A DNA stretch of 62,094 nucleotides from Bacteroidota bacterium (GCA_018267575.1 JAFDYF010000084.1:1-62094); one strand, 5' to 3'; shown: positions 26,794-36,078, numbered from the stretch's first letter. The notes: generated by a model from the letters alone, not told the origin. Made by a program: numbers and translations.

Positions 26794-29100
26794 TCACCGA
26801 ACCAGCATCACTATACCCATTTTGTTGATGGTTCCGCAGGGCGTTATCACTTTGATGATATATGGATAGCCTCCAACTTCTTGCATTTTTCCATTGTAGG
26901 TTCCGTCCCAGCAATCTGTTGGGTTTTTTGTGCTAAACACAAGCTGCCCCCAACGGTTAAAAATCGAAAATTCAATAACCGTCACGGGTCCCCATTTCCT
27001 GATACCAAAACAATCATTAAGTCCATCCCCATTGGGAGTAAAGGCATTGGGTACTGCAAATGAGGCTAGTCCTGATTTAGAAACAGAGACGGTGATAGCA
27101 TCTGAGGCCGTGCATCCGTTTGAATCCGTACCAAAAACAATATAGGTGGTGGTACTATCAATAGTGGCAATAGGGTTCGGTTTATTGGGATTATCAAGAC
27201 CAACGGCAGGCGACCATGAATAAGTGGAAGCACCAGTTGCATTTAATTGAATAGGGAAGCCAAGGCAAGTAAGCAAATCAACGCCTGCATTTACTTTTGG
27301 TGTTGGGTTTACAATAATGTAGCTGCTATCCATAGCTATACAACCATCGCTGGCAGTATATTGATACACAATTTTATGTTTTCCTACTCCAGCGTTTACG
27401 GGAGAAAAGTCTCCATTGGAGCTAACCCCATTACCAATATAAATCCCATTCCCACTTAGTCCCGATGTTTCATTTACTTGGGTGATTTGGAATGTAGGTT
27501 CCTGAATGCATACTGGAGGAATGGTATCAAATTTTAGTTTGGGTGCAGGATCTACTTGTATAATTGCTGACGGGGAATTAAAGGCATTATATCTGCTACA
27601 ACCTGTTCCATTATTGCTACTGATGGAAATAATAGAAAGCGTGGAACTGGCATATAAAGGAGCCGTGTTGAACAATACCCCCGACTGAACATTATAGTAC
27701 TTTGTTTGATTGGTGCCGTCCGACAATACCACTTCAAAAGGAGCGGTTCCATTGGTACTATTAAAAAGGACAGCTACTGAATCCCCCTCGCAAACCCTGC
27801 CACCTGTAATCTCTCCCTGTGGCAAAGGGCTTACTGGCAACACGATGGTCGTATCTAAAGTAGTAATACAGCCATTGGCATCCTGTATGGTATTAAAAGT
27901 GAGTGTGCTGGTATCATTTAAAAGAAAAGGCAAATTAAATGAATCGCCATTCTGCAATCCGTTTTTTGAAAAATTGTTACCGTTAATATTATAAGAAATT
28001 CCAAATGGTGGAGATCCAACATTTGAATTGAATTGAAAAGAAGTACTATCACCTACACAAACCGCATTTGCCTTGAGTGATCCTTTGGGGCTAGGGTTGA
28101 CTACAATTTGGGCTGTGCCTTGAATAAAACCTAGCTCCCTATCACAAAAATTAGCATCAGCAACTGAGTCTAGGACGTAGGTGGTGGTTACATTTGGATT
28201 GACTTGCGCTTGAAAAGGAACTCCGCTAACAACCCCTTGCTGTGTATATTTATTGATGCCATCCGTGTACTGAACCGTAAAGGGAGGGATTCCCACGGTT
28301 GCATTAAAAGTAAGCGTGCCTGTGCCGCCAGCACAAATGGCGTTTCCAACTAACGAACCTTGGGGCTGATTGCATAAATTGCAGAGTGCGTTCACTTCCT
28401 GTTGGTTGATGGCCCGATTATAAATCCTCAGCTCATCAATTTTTCCTTTAAAATATTGTAGGTCACCAACCCACCATGAACCAATTTGAATCCCTGCATC
28501 AATACACTGGTTTAAGGTGGTAAAACTGGCAGTTTGTGTTTGTATTAAAGTGCCGTTCAAGTAAATACTCATTTGACCATTATCAAAAGTAACGGCCAAA
28601 CAATACCATTGGTTTAAAGTGATTGGATTAATAGTATTGACATATGCTGCATTCAAAGGGACCCCGGCACATGCTGAACTTGGTGGGTTGACACCGAATA
28701 AAACACCAGGATATAGATTGAAGTCCATAGCGATTTGAAACTGTGTTCCCAAACCTTTTTGATAATCAATTTTCCCAAATAAGGTTTGAACCCCATGCTG
28801 TTCCGGATAAAAGCTCATCGCTATGCTTAGAGAATGTGCTGGGTTAAAACTTGCATTGAGCGGTATTTGAACATAACTGGAAAATCCGTCAAAATGTAAA
28901 GCGCTATTGGGGTTGTTATATCTATCGCTGGCAGATTGTACCCCATTGATAAGTATTCCGTTTAGATTATTTCCGCTGGCATCATTTGCATTCCCATTAA
29001 AAGGATAATACGCTAACAAGCCTTGGGAAAGATTCACTTGAGAATAGACTGTTGGAGTAAATAAAGCAAGAAATATTAAGGCTAGCCTAAGCTTTTTCAT
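26794..29100 (-). CDS. LamG-domain secreted protein with type IX secretion (gliding-type) C-terminal domain
   Basis: About 768 residues counted from MKKLRLALIF; an ATG 17 codons upstream adds a peptide that does not look like a signal. The order is signal peptide, LamG/concanavalin-like domain (about residues 25-235, with AYYPFNGNANDASGN and GKIDELRIYNRAINQQEV), repeated Ig/PKD-like modules, then a type-B sorting domain (FAVPNAFTPNGDGLND, FSIFNRWGQLVF, WDGTYNGK). Type-B domains direct export by the type IX system and surface attachment. It is probably a surface adhesin or glycan-binding protein; the ligand is unknown. It converges with mqnA, 6 bases apart. Confidence 0.9.
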   Translation of the reverse strand: MKKLRLALIFLALFTPTVYSQVNLSQGLLAYYPFNGNANDASGNNLNGILINGVQSASDRYNNPNSALHFDGFSSYVQIPLNASFNPAHSLSIAMSFYPEQHGVQTLFGKIDYQKGLGTQFQIAMDFNLYPGVLFGVNPPSSACAGVPLNAAYVNTINPITLNQWYCLAVTFDNGQMSIYLNGTLIQTQTASFTTLNQCIDAGIQIGSWWVGDLQYFKGKIDELRIYNRAINQQEVNALCNLCNQPQGSLVGNAICAGGTGTLTFNATVGIPPFTVQYTDGINKYTQQGVVSGVPFQAQVNPNVTTTYVLDSVADANFCDRELGFIQGTAQIVVNPSPKGSLKANAVCVGDSTSFQFNSNVGSPPFGISYNINGNNFSKNGLQNGDSFNLPFLLNDTSTLTFNTIQDANGCITTLDTTIVLPVSPLPQGEITGGRVCEGDSVAVLFNSTNGTAPFEVVLSDGTNQTKYYNVQSGVLFNTAPLYASSTLSIISISSNNGTGCSRYNAFNSPSAIIQVDPAPKLKFDTIPPVCIQEPTFQITQVNETSGLSGNGIYIGNGVSSNGDFSPVNAGVGKHKIVYQYTASDGCIAMDSSYIIVNPTPKVNAGVDLLTCLGFPIQLNATGASTYSWSPAVGLDNPNKPNPIATIDSTTTYIVFGTDSNGCTASDAITVSVSKSGLASFAVPNAFTPNGDGLNDCFGIRKWGPVTVIEFSIFNRWGQLVFSTKNPTDCWDGTYNGKMQEVGGYPYIIKVITPCGTINKMGIVMLVR

Positions 29101-29257
29101 TAAGGTTAAATGGTAAGTTATCAAAGATAATGGTTGGGTTATAAACTTCAAAGATTTTTATGGTAATTGAAAGGCATCAAGCAATTAAATACTTATACTA
29201 CTCTTTTTAAAAGAAAATGATATTTTCGTGCTTCAATTGATTAGAAAATCACATTTT

Positions 29258-29276
29258 ACAAGTTGCGATAACTTGT
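29258..29276. promoter_or_regulatory. Inverted repeat upstream of the glycan cluster
   Basis: ACAAGTT-GCGAT-AACTTGT is a perfect 7-bp dyad in the divergent spacer between the LamG protein and the first gene of the glycan cluster, about 107 bases before the latter. It looks operator-like, but no regulator is linked to it. Confidence 0.35.
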
Positions 29277-29382
29277 TAGTTGAGAGAGTAAAAATGGGAC
29301 GTCAATAAATGTTTGACCCTTTCGTAATTTTATAAATAGTGCCATTAAAAAATCGTTTAAAATTAAAACAAAAAACTAACAA

Positions 29383-30642
29383 ATGCATATTCGCAAAAGA
29401 ACCACCTGTAGGGTATGTGGTTCCCCATCTTTAACGCCTGTGATTGACCTTGGACCTCAATATTTGCAGGGTTCTTTTGTAAAACCGGGCAAAGAAATGC
29501 CATCGCATCGGAAAATCAACTGCTCCTTGGTTCGTTGCAACCCGCAGATTGATGAAAATGCCTGTGGACTTTTGCAAATGGAACATAGTGTACCACCAGA
29601 AATTCTTTATGCAGCATACTGGTATCGCAGTGGAACCAACACGACTATGCGAAATCATTTAAAGGGAATTGTGGATAGCATTTTGGAACTGCATCGGAAA
29701 TCCTCTAAGTGCAATGTACTGGACATTGGATGCAATGATGGTACTTTATTAAATTATTATCCGGCTGATTTTGTTCGCTTTGGTTGCGACCCAAGTGACG
29801 TGGCGCAAGAAGTATCCAATGCAACTGTTGTTCAGGATATTTTCCCTTCTGCCGAATTGTTCAAGGCCATTGGGGATAAAAAGATGGACATCATCACCTC
29901 CATCGCTATGTTTTATGACCTTGAAAGTCCCGTTGATTTTGTAAAAGGAATAAAAAGGTTATTATCTCCTGAGGGGGTTTGGGTTTTTGAAATGAGCTAT
30001 ATGCCACAGATGTTGGCTTTAGATAGTTATGACACCATCTGTCATGAACATCTGGAATTTTACAGTCTGGCTGTTTTAGAAAAAATCGCCAGCATGGCTG
30101 AAATGAAAATCTTCAAGATTTCTTTCAATGACATCAACGGGGGAAGCATTCGTTGTTATGCAACACATAAGGAAAGTAGCTTGTATTTTAATCCAGACAA
30201 TTACAAACTATTGAATGAGATTCGGCAAAAAGAATTCGATCTGGAGTTGGATACAGACAAACCTTATGTGGCATTTCAATACCGTATCGAAAAAGTAAAA
30301 AACGACTTGCACGATTTACTGGTAAAATTAAAGCAGGAAGGCAAAAAGGTCCATATTTACGGAGCCTCCACCAAGGGCAATACCATTTTGCAATGGTGTG
30401 ATATCAACAATATGTTGGTAGAATATGCAGCCGAAAGAAACCCTGATAAATACGGCGCTTATACTTTAGGCACCAATATTCCCATTATCAGTGAAGCGGA
30501 GAGCAGAGCTATGAATCCTGATTATTATTTGGTGCTCCCTTGGCATTTTAAACAGGAATTCGTAGAAAGAGAAAAAGAAGCTTTGGAAAAGGGAACTGGA
30601 TTTATTTTTCCTATACCAACCATTGATATTTATAAGAAATGA
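29383..30642 (+). CDS. Sugar C-methyltransferase-like SAM-dependent methyltransferase
   Basis: A 419-residue three-part enzyme like the NDP-sugar C-methyltransferases (TylC3/NovU type). Residues about 8-75 form the N-terminal zinc-binding domain (CRVCGS, then spaced cysteines). Residues about 100-215 form a class I SAM fold with VLDIGCNDGTLLNYYP as the SAM-binding motif. The C-terminal domain has VHIYGASTKGNTILQW (about residue 325), usual for this group. These enzymes methylate keto-sugar nucleotides used in O-antigens, capsules or glycoprotein glycans. It is the first gene of a cluster and overlaps the next by 4 bases. Confidence 0.88.
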   Translation: MHIRKRTTCRVCGSPSLTPVIDLGPQYLQGSFVKPGKEMPSHRKINCSLVRCNPQIDENACGLLQMEHSVPPEILYAAYWYRSGTNTTMRNHLKGIVDSILELHRKSSKCNVLDIGCNDGTLLNYYPADFVRFGCDPSDVAQEVSNATVVQDIFPSAELFKAIGDKKMDIITSIAMFYDLESPVDFVKGIKRLLSPEGVWVFEMSYMPQMLALDSYDTICHEHLEFYSLAVLEKIASMAEMKIFKISFNDINGGSIRCYATHKESSLYFNPDNYKLLNEIRQKEFDLELDTDKPYVAFQYRIEKVKNDLHDLLVKLKQEGKKVHIYGASTKGNTILQWCDINNMLVEYAAERNPDKYGAYTLGTNIPIISEAESRAMNPDYYLVLPWHFKQEFVEREKEALEKGTGFIFPIPTIDIYKK

Positions 30643-31364
30643 ACTGGAATTGGAAAAGGTTTGTAAATAAATGCAAAGCGGGCCTGCATATTATCCGTAC
30701 CAATGGAAAAGCAAGTTTTTCACAGGCAGGGGAGGATCAGGTAGTGAGTTATCTATTCCATACTTTGGGAATTCCAAAGCCAACCTTTCTCGAAATAGGC
30801 TCCAATCATCCGTATTCAGGGAATAATACTTATTTTTTTTATAATCGCGGATCCAGAGGTGTTTGTATTGAACCCGACCCTGATTTATATGAGTTACTCC
30901 GAAAAAAAAGACCTCAGGATATTATATTAAATGTTGGGATTGGATTGCAGAAACAGCAGCAAGCCGACCTATATATTTTCCCATATCCATATTCAGGATG
31001 GAATACTTTTTCATTTGAGGAGGCGAGTTTTCGTGAAAAAGAATCTGGTATCAAAATATTTAAAAAGACAACTGTTCAACTCATAGATATCAATTCGGTT
31101 TTTGAAAAGTATTTTACCACCCCGCCCAATTTTTTGTCCATTGACATTGAAGGGCTTGATTATGAAATACTGCAATCCATCGATTTCGCCAAGTATAAGC
31201 CGGATGTTATCTGTGCCGAAACCATTAGTTTCAGCACCAAGAACGAAGAAGTAAAAACAGATGAAATTGCTGTATTCTTGGAATCAAAAGGATATTTTGT
31301 ATATGCGGACACACATATAAATACCATTTTCTGTCGCACAGATATTTATAAAAAACCGAACTGA
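30639..31364 (+). CDS. FkbM family methyltransferase
   Basis: A 241-residue SAM-dependent O-methyltransferase of the FkbM family, often found modifying polysaccharides. PTFLEIGSNHPYSGNNTYFF (about residues 47-66) is the SAM-binding region, GVCIEPDPDLYELLRKKRP follows, and FLSIDIEGLDYEILQSID (about residues 167-184) is the family's second motif. The ATG lies within the stop of the preceding gene (ATGA), and its own TGA overlaps the ATG of the next gene by one base, indicating translational coupling. Confidence 0.9.
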   Translation: MNWNWKRFVNKCKAGLHIIRTNGKASFSQAGEDQVVSYLFHTLGIPKPTFLEIGSNHPYSGNNTYFFYNRGSRGVCIEPDPDLYELLRKKRPQDIILNVGIGLQKQQQADLYIFPYPYSGWNTFSFEEASFREKESGIKIFKKTTVQLIDINSVFEKYFTTPPNFLSIDIEGLDYEILQSIDFAKYKPDVICAETISFSTKNEEVKTDEIAVFLESKGYFVYADTHINTIFCRTDIYKKPN

Positions 31365-32230
31365 TGACAGTATTGATTTTTGGATCCAAAGGGCAAGATG
31401 GTTATTATCTAACAAAATTGCTTCAGCAAGAAGGTATTGAAGTTATTGGATTTTCTAGGTCTGATGCGGTTAATCTTAGTGATTTTTCAACCATCAAGCA
31501 AATTATTGAAAAACATAAGCCTGCTTATATTTTCCACTTTGCTGCCGATTCAACCACGGCTCATCATGCTGTTCTAGAGAACCATCAATCCATATTAACC
31601 GGTGCTATACATATTTTAGAATCAGTAAAGCAGGTTTCACCAGATACCAAAGTTTTTCTATCGGGCAGTGGCCTGCAATTCGAAAATATAGGAAAGCCAA
31701 TCAAAGAAACAGATCTTTTTTCGCTAACAAGCGCCTATGCCATGACCCGAAACCAATCGGTTATAGCTGCCCGTTATTATCGCTCGCTTGGCTTGAAGGT
31801 CTATATTGGATATTTTTTTAACCACGATAGTCCTTTGCGCACAGAAAGGCATATGAGCCAGAAAATTATCAGTGCCGTAAAAAGAATTGCATCAGGGGCA
31901 AACGAAAAAATAGAAATTGGCGATATTCATGTAAGAAAAGAATGGGGCTTTGCAGGAGATATCGTTAAAGGGGTTTGGACACTGGTCAAACAAGACCATA
32001 CTATGGAAGCCGTGATTGGTACAGGAAAGGCTTATTCAATTTGGCAATGGGTTGAAACATGTTTCTCTTTGATTAAAAAAGACCCTAAAAACTATTTGCT
32101 TGAAAAGAAAGGTTTTGTATCTGAATACCAAACTTTAGTTTCAGACCCAACCAGCATTTTTTCCTTAGGCTGGCGTCCGGAGGTTTCGTTTGAACAATTA
32201 GCCGAAATGATGTTGCTAGACAAGCCATGA
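31364..32230 (+). CDS. NAD(P)-dependent sugar epimerase/dehydratase (GDP-mannose dehydratase-like SDR)
   Basis: A 288-residue extended SDR protein. The Rossmann motif FGSKGQDGYYL (residues 6-16) is the GxxGQDG form typical of GDP-mannose 4,6-dehydratases, and IGYFFNHDSPLR echoes their FNHESPRR. It is shorter than true GDP-mannose dehydratases (about 345-370 residues). The catalytic YxxxK is YAMTR here (Tyr125, Arg129), so the usual lysine is replaced; this could alter or abolish activity. A conserved serine is visible in LSGSGLQF. It sits between FkbM and a glycosyltransferase gene and probably supplies or modifies a nucleotide sugar. The exact reaction cannot be assigned. Confidence 0.82.
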   Translation: MTVLIFGSKGQDGYYLTKLLQQEGIEVIGFSRSDAVNLSDFSTIKQIIEKHKPAYIFHFAADSTTAHHAVLENHQSILTGAIHILESVKQVSPDTKVFLSGSGLQFENIGKPIKETDLFSLTSAYAMTRNQSVIAARYYRSLGLKVYIGYFFNHDSPLRTERHMSQKIISAVKRIASGANEKIEIGDIHVRKEWGFAGDIVKGVWTLVKQDHTMEAVIGTGKAYSIWQWVETCFSLIKKDPKNYLLEKKGFVSEYQTLVSDPTSIFSLGWRPEVSFEQLAEMMLLDKP

Positions 32231-33345
32231 AAAAAAAATTACTAATAGTAACTGCCAATGATTTTTTGGTTTATCAGCCTTCCATACTGAACCTGTATGA
32301 TTTTTTATTACCGCATTTTGATATAACCATCGTATCTTTTGAGCCAGCATTTATTGGTAAGACCAAGGATGAAACTAGAAATATCCGTTATCTAAAAATA
32401 CCTTTCAAAAAACTATTCCAGCATTTGGATTATGCTATTTACCTGTTTCTGAATTTTCTTTCAAAACCATCGAAATATAATTATTGGATATCAAAGCAGC
32501 TTCAAGAAAAAGCTCTTTATAGTTGTTTAAAAAAAAACAAATCAGATCTGGTAATTGCCGTTGACAGTATGGCACTGTATTTTGCTCAACAAATTTTTGG
32601 GACATGCCATTTTTTTTCCCTTGAAATCTATCCAGAAGACCCTTATTGGAAAAAAATAGACATGGATAAGATTCAATCAGTGATTATCCAAAATACGGAG
32701 CGGTATGACTATCTTTTTGCAACTAAAACTATTAAAACCTTTTTTATACAAAATGCACCAGTGTTTTCAGGCGGGCATTTTAGTGATCAGGATCGTAAGG
32801 GGCTGATATGGGCTGGTAGTATCATTAAAAAATTTGCCGTACTGGAGTGCATCGATTTTCTTAAACATTTTGAGGAATACAAACTTGTATTAAAAGGAGG
32901 CGGTGAAGAAAAGACGCTGACTTATATTCATGAAACCTACAAAGACCTATTGGATGATGGCAGGTTGAAAATTGACCAATCCTATATTGCAGCTGCCCAG
33001 TTTTTGGATTATCTGTCTACATTCAAGATTGGTTTTTGTTTTTACGACTGGGCTTTGATAAAAAGCAGTATCAATTATCAAACGGCGCCATCGGGAAAAT
33101 TATTCATGTACCTCGCGGCCGGTGTGCCTGTTGTGGCTTGCAATATTCCCGGATTTCGGTTTGTAAAGGAGTTCAATGCAGGTGTTTTGATAGAGGACTA
33201 TGATCCCGCAACGATAAAAAAGGCAATTGATGAAATTGAAATCGCTTATGAAAATTATCAATTAGGCTGCTTTAAAGCAGCTTCTCATTTCAGTTTCGAT
33301 AAAAGTGTAGAGCCGTATATCCAATTTCTTTTGGAAGTAAAATGA
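32227..33345 (+). CDS. Glycosyltransferase, GT-B fold (GT4-like)
   Basis: A 372-residue protein whose C-terminal half has the donor-binding features of GT4-type enzymes: LVLKGGGEEKTL (about residue 218), APSGKLFMYLAAGVPVVACN (about residues 289-308, with the conserved hydrophobic-PVV step) and EFNAGVLIEDYD. The N-terminal half is diverged and hard to place. It probably adds one sugar to a surface glycan. Its ATG overlaps the upstream stop by 4 bases and it is the last gene of the coupled block. Thirteen bases after its stop a decayed fragment of an rluD gene begins. Confidence 0.82.
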   Translation: MKKKLLIVTANDFLVYQPSILNLYDFLLPHFDITIVSFEPAFIGKTKDETRNIRYLKIPFKKLFQHLDYAIYLFLNFLSKPSKYNYWISKQLQEKALYSCLKKNKSDLVIAVDSMALYFAQQIFGTCHFFSLEIYPEDPYWKKIDMDKIQSVIIQNTERYDYLFATKTIKTFFIQNAPVFSGGHFSDQDRKGLIWAGSIIKKFAVLECIDFLKHFEEYKLVLKGGGEEKTLTYIHETYKDLLDDGRLKIDQSYIAAAQFLDYLSTFKIGFCFYDWALIKSSINYQTAPSGKLFMYLAAGVPVVACNIPGFRFVKEFNAGVLIEDYDPATIKKAIDEIEIAYENYQLGCFKAASHFSFDKSVEPYIQFLLEVK

Positions 33346-33357
33346 GATTACCAATCT

Positions 33358-33450
33358 CGTGTACCCGAAACGTTCTTTCACCTTATAATGAGTGATGGCT
33401 TCTTTGCCATGTTCCCCCAAACCAAGGCCAGGTATTGTTGTTGGATGGTT
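33358..33450 (-). pseudogene. Decayed rluD fragment with internal in-frame deletion
   Basis: On the minus strand this stretch can be read TIQQQYLALVWG directly joined to EHGKEAITHYKVKERFGYT. It matches two separated parts of the intact RluD encoded at 34509-35558 (TIQRQYLALVWG and EHGKEAITHYKVKERFGYT), with the 29 codons between them missing. In the 57-base right-hand block (33361-33417) there are six differences from rluD, all at third codon positions and synonymous. The left block has one amino-acid change (Arg to Gln). There is no start, and homology stops at both ends. It is therefore a remnant of a related, once functional rluD gene and not a recent copy of the neighbour. Confidence 0.82.
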
Positions 33451-33575
33451 TATTTTTAATAAAAGCTTTTAAAAAAACAACCGATATTGTTCATCATTAA
33501 ATTAATAATCAGTACTTATTTTCGGTCCTATTACATGTAATTATTGATCAAAAAAAATCAGAAATGTAATTTAAT

Positions 33576-34340
33576 ATGATTGAAGGGAAAAAGTATACGG
33601 AGAAATTCTATAAAGAACATGAAAATGGTTCATATATTTCCGCACAGGAAATATTGCCAACTGTAAACGAATTATTCAAACCAAAATCTGTTATTGATAT
33701 TGGCTGTGGTATTGCTTATTGGTTGCGGGTATGGAATCAGGATTTTCATGTGCCCGAAATAATGGGCGTGGAAGGTCCTTATATAAGCCCCGACCTGCTC
33801 CAAATACCTATTCAATGGGTAAAATTCCATGACCTTAAATTGCCATTGCAGATCAACAAAAGGTTTGATTTGGCAATGTCCCTGGAAGTGGCGGAACACC
33901 TTCCTGTCGAGTGCGCCGATGTCTTTATAAAATCATTGACTGATGCAAGTGATATTGTTTTGTTTTCTGCTGCCATCATCGGGCAGGAAGGCAATTATCA
34001 TATCAACGAACAGATGCCTGAATACTGGGCAAAGATTTTTGATAAATACGGTTACAAACCCATAGACTATCTTAGACCCCGAATATGGGCTAATGAAAAA
34101 ATAGAATGGTGGTATCGGCAAAATATTTTGTTCTATGTAAAGTCAAACAGGATAAAAGATTTCCCTCAACTTAACCAGGCCTACGAATTAACTGACCCCA
34201 ATTACCTTTTTAGGGTTCAACCTTGGCTATATTTAGACAAACAAAACTACATAATCAAAACCAGTAAATTCTTAGGCTATTTACGTTGGCGAGGGCATCT
34301 CTTGAAGAAAAGAATTCTTGAAAAATTTGAAAAAGCATAA
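33576..34340 (+). CDS. Class I SAM-dependent methyltransferase
   Basis: A 254-residue protein. The SAM-binding motif SVIDIGCGIAYWLRVWNQ lies near residues 38-55, the acidic motif EIMGVEGPY at the end of the second strand, and FDLAMSLEVAEHLP is motif II of the fold. No substrate domain is recognised. It lies between the rluD fragment and intact rluD, separated from the glycan block by 230 bases with its own AT-rich promoter region, so it may have entered separately or belong to the same surface-glycan function. Confidence 0.85.
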   Translation: MIEGKKYTEKFYKEHENGSYISAQEILPTVNELFKPKSVIDIGCGIAYWLRVWNQDFHVPEIMGVEGPYISPDLLQIPIQWVKFHDLKLPLQINKRFDLAMSLEVAEHLPVECADVFIKSLTDASDIVLFSAAIIGQEGNYHINEQMPEYWAKIFDKYGYKPIDYLRPRIWANEKIEWWYRQNILFYVKSNRIKDFPQLNQAYELTDPNYLFRVQPWLYLDKQNYIIKTSKFLGYLRWRGHLLKKRILEKFEKA

Positions 34341-34508
34341 TAGCAAGGAGCATATTGTAAAATCAGGATAGTACAATTGAATAAAAATCCCCCGCGATTT
34401 TCTCGTGAGTATCACATATTCAAGATTTGAGAGTCAACAGAGAAGATTTACTTTTATTAAACTACATAATATTGGCATCAAAAAAAACAATGTTGAGCCA
34501 AAATACTA

Positions 34509-35558
34509 TTATTTCTTGCTCACATACCCCCTCCATTTCTCAATCAACAATCTCATATCATTGGGAACTTCGCTATCAAAAAGGACTTCCTTTTTTGTGC
34601 CCGGATGAATGAACCCAATCGTTTTTGCGTGCAGGGCATGGCGTGGACAGATTTCGAAGCAATTGTCCACAAACTGTTTGTACTTGCTGAACACCGTTCC
34701 TTTTACAATTTTGTCACCACCATAGGTATCATCATTGAATAAAGGATGCCCAATATGCTGCATATGTACACGTATCTGGTGGGTGCGACCGGTTTCCAAT
34801 TCACATTGCACCAAACTGGTGTAACCGAAACGCTCTTTCACTTTATAATGCGTGATAGCTTCCTTGCCATGTTCCCCATCGGGATAGGCATCAAATAGCT
34901 TCCGGAACCGTTGGTGTCGGCCTACATGTGCTTTGATAGTGCCGCTATCATTCACCAAATCTCCCCAAACCAAGGCCAGGTATTGTCGCTGGATTGTATG
35001 GTTGAAGAATTGTTTAGCTAGGCTAGATACCGCTTTGGCATTTTTGGCAAGCACCATCAGCCCACTGGTGTTCTTGTCAATGCGGTGGACAAGCCCAAAG
35101 CGGGGTAGGTTTTCCTCGCTCAATTGACTGTTTTGCTTAAGCAGATAATGCGCCACCCCATTGATCAAAGTGCCGGTATAGTTGCCACTGGCCGGATGCA
35201 CGACCAAGCCCGGTGGTTTATTGATGATCATGATATCCTCATCCTCATAAAAGATATTGAGAGGCATTTCTTCAGGGATAATCTTTTCACCCGGCACTTC
35301 TTTATCCGAGTAAACGATAATCTCGTCCTGAGGCTTTATTTTGTAATTAGACTGTACCGTTTGACTGTTTACCAATACCCGCCCAGCATCGATGGACTGC
35401 TGCACTTTGTTGCGGGAGGCATTCTCAATGCGCTGTACCAGGAACTTGTCAATGCGCATAGGCTCCTGTCCCTTATCCACCTTGATGCTCATACGCTCAA
35501 AAAGTTCTTCGGTCTGTTCGCTCGATTCCTCAAAGTCTTCTTCCAAGGTTTTGTCCAT
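34509..35558 (-). CDS. rluD: RluA/RluD family 23S rRNA pseudouridine synthase
   Basis: Converts uridines to pseudouridine in 23S rRNA. The 349-residue protein has an N-terminal S4 RNA-binding domain (about residues 30-90, with RIDKFLVQRI). The catalytic motif GLVHRIDKNTSGLMVLAKN near residues 153-171 holds the nucleophilic aspartate. ETGRTHQIRVHMQHIGHPL near residues 258-276 is the second family signature. About 20 acidic residues precede the S4 domain. A fragment of a related gene lies 1.1 kb downstream. In many Bacteroidetes this gene sits next to ddl and a PASTA gene; here those are 22 kb away. Confidence 0.92.
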   Translation of the reverse strand: MDKTLEEDFEESSEQTEELFERMSIKVDKGQEPMRIDKFLVQRIENASRNKVQQSIDAGRVLVNSQTVQSNYKIKPQDEIIVYSDKEVPGEKIIPEEMPLNIFYEDEDIMIINKPPGLVVHPASGNYTGTLINGVAHYLLKQNSQLSEENLPRFGLVHRIDKNTSGLMVLAKNAKAVSSLAKQFFNHTIQRQYLALVWGDLVNDSGTIKAHVGRHQRFRKLFDAYPDGEHGKEAITHYKVKERFGYTSLVQCELETGRTHQIRVHMQHIGHPLFNDDTYGGDKIVKGTVFSKYKQFVDNCFEICPRHALHAKTIGFIHPGTKKEVLFDSEVPNDMRLLIEKWRGYVSKK

Positions 35559-35696
35559 AGCTGCATTTTTGCAAAAATAAGCACTTGTGTTGGTTGAAAG
35601 TTTTTGGTTTTAAATTTATGACGGCAATTGCGGAATTAGGAATTGGGAATTAGTTTTTAAGGGTTGATCAGCTCCCATGTCAATCAACATTTTTTA

Positions 35697-35773
35697 ACCA
35701 CGGAGGATACAGAGGTAGGTACAGAGTTGCATCTCTGCTTCCTCTGTGAAAAAACCTCCTTGCCCTCTGTGGT
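35697..35773 (-). repeat. 77-bp terminal-inverted-repeat element, copy 2
   Basis: Starts ACCACGGAGG and ends CCTCTGTGGT on the plus strand. Its reverse complement aligns without gaps to 138-214 with about 64 of 77 bases identical, including both termini. The inner CAGAGG/CCTCTG words make a long imperfect hairpin. Confidence 0.65.
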
Positions 35774-35798
35774 AGAATAGTCGATATTAGGAATTGGG

Positions 35799-36069
35799 AT
35801 TTGGGATTGGGAATTAGAGTTGAAAGGTTGAAGCGTTGATACGAAAGTGCCTTGCGTTTAATGTTCAGCATTAAGCGTTTCTCTTCGTCCCTTTGTATCC
35901 TTTGCGCCCTTTGCGTGAAACAAAAATCTCGCAAAGGCGCTATGACGCCAAGGGTAGCCCTGATGTGCCTTATATGTCTTATGTGGTTCAAATATTTTTC
36001 ACGCAGAGGCACAGAGAACGCGGGGGCATTATTGAAGGGGAAGATGCCTTTTTCACTATTGGCCATTTA
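35799..36069. repeat. Tandem non-coding unit, copy 1
   Basis: Starts ATTTGGGATTGGGAATTAG and ends CACTATTGGCCATTTA. It carries an inverted repeat, GCGCCCTTTGCG against CGCAAAGGCGC with a 14-base loop (about 35905-35941). The first 150 bases are nearly identical to copy 2, the remainder has drifted with small indels. Confidence 0.7.
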
Positions 36070-36078
36070 TTAATAGAG

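Noticed and set aside
33358..33450. The rluD fragment as a small functional gene
   Set aside because: It has no start codon, only about 31 codons of homology, and lacks the catalytic motif of the family.
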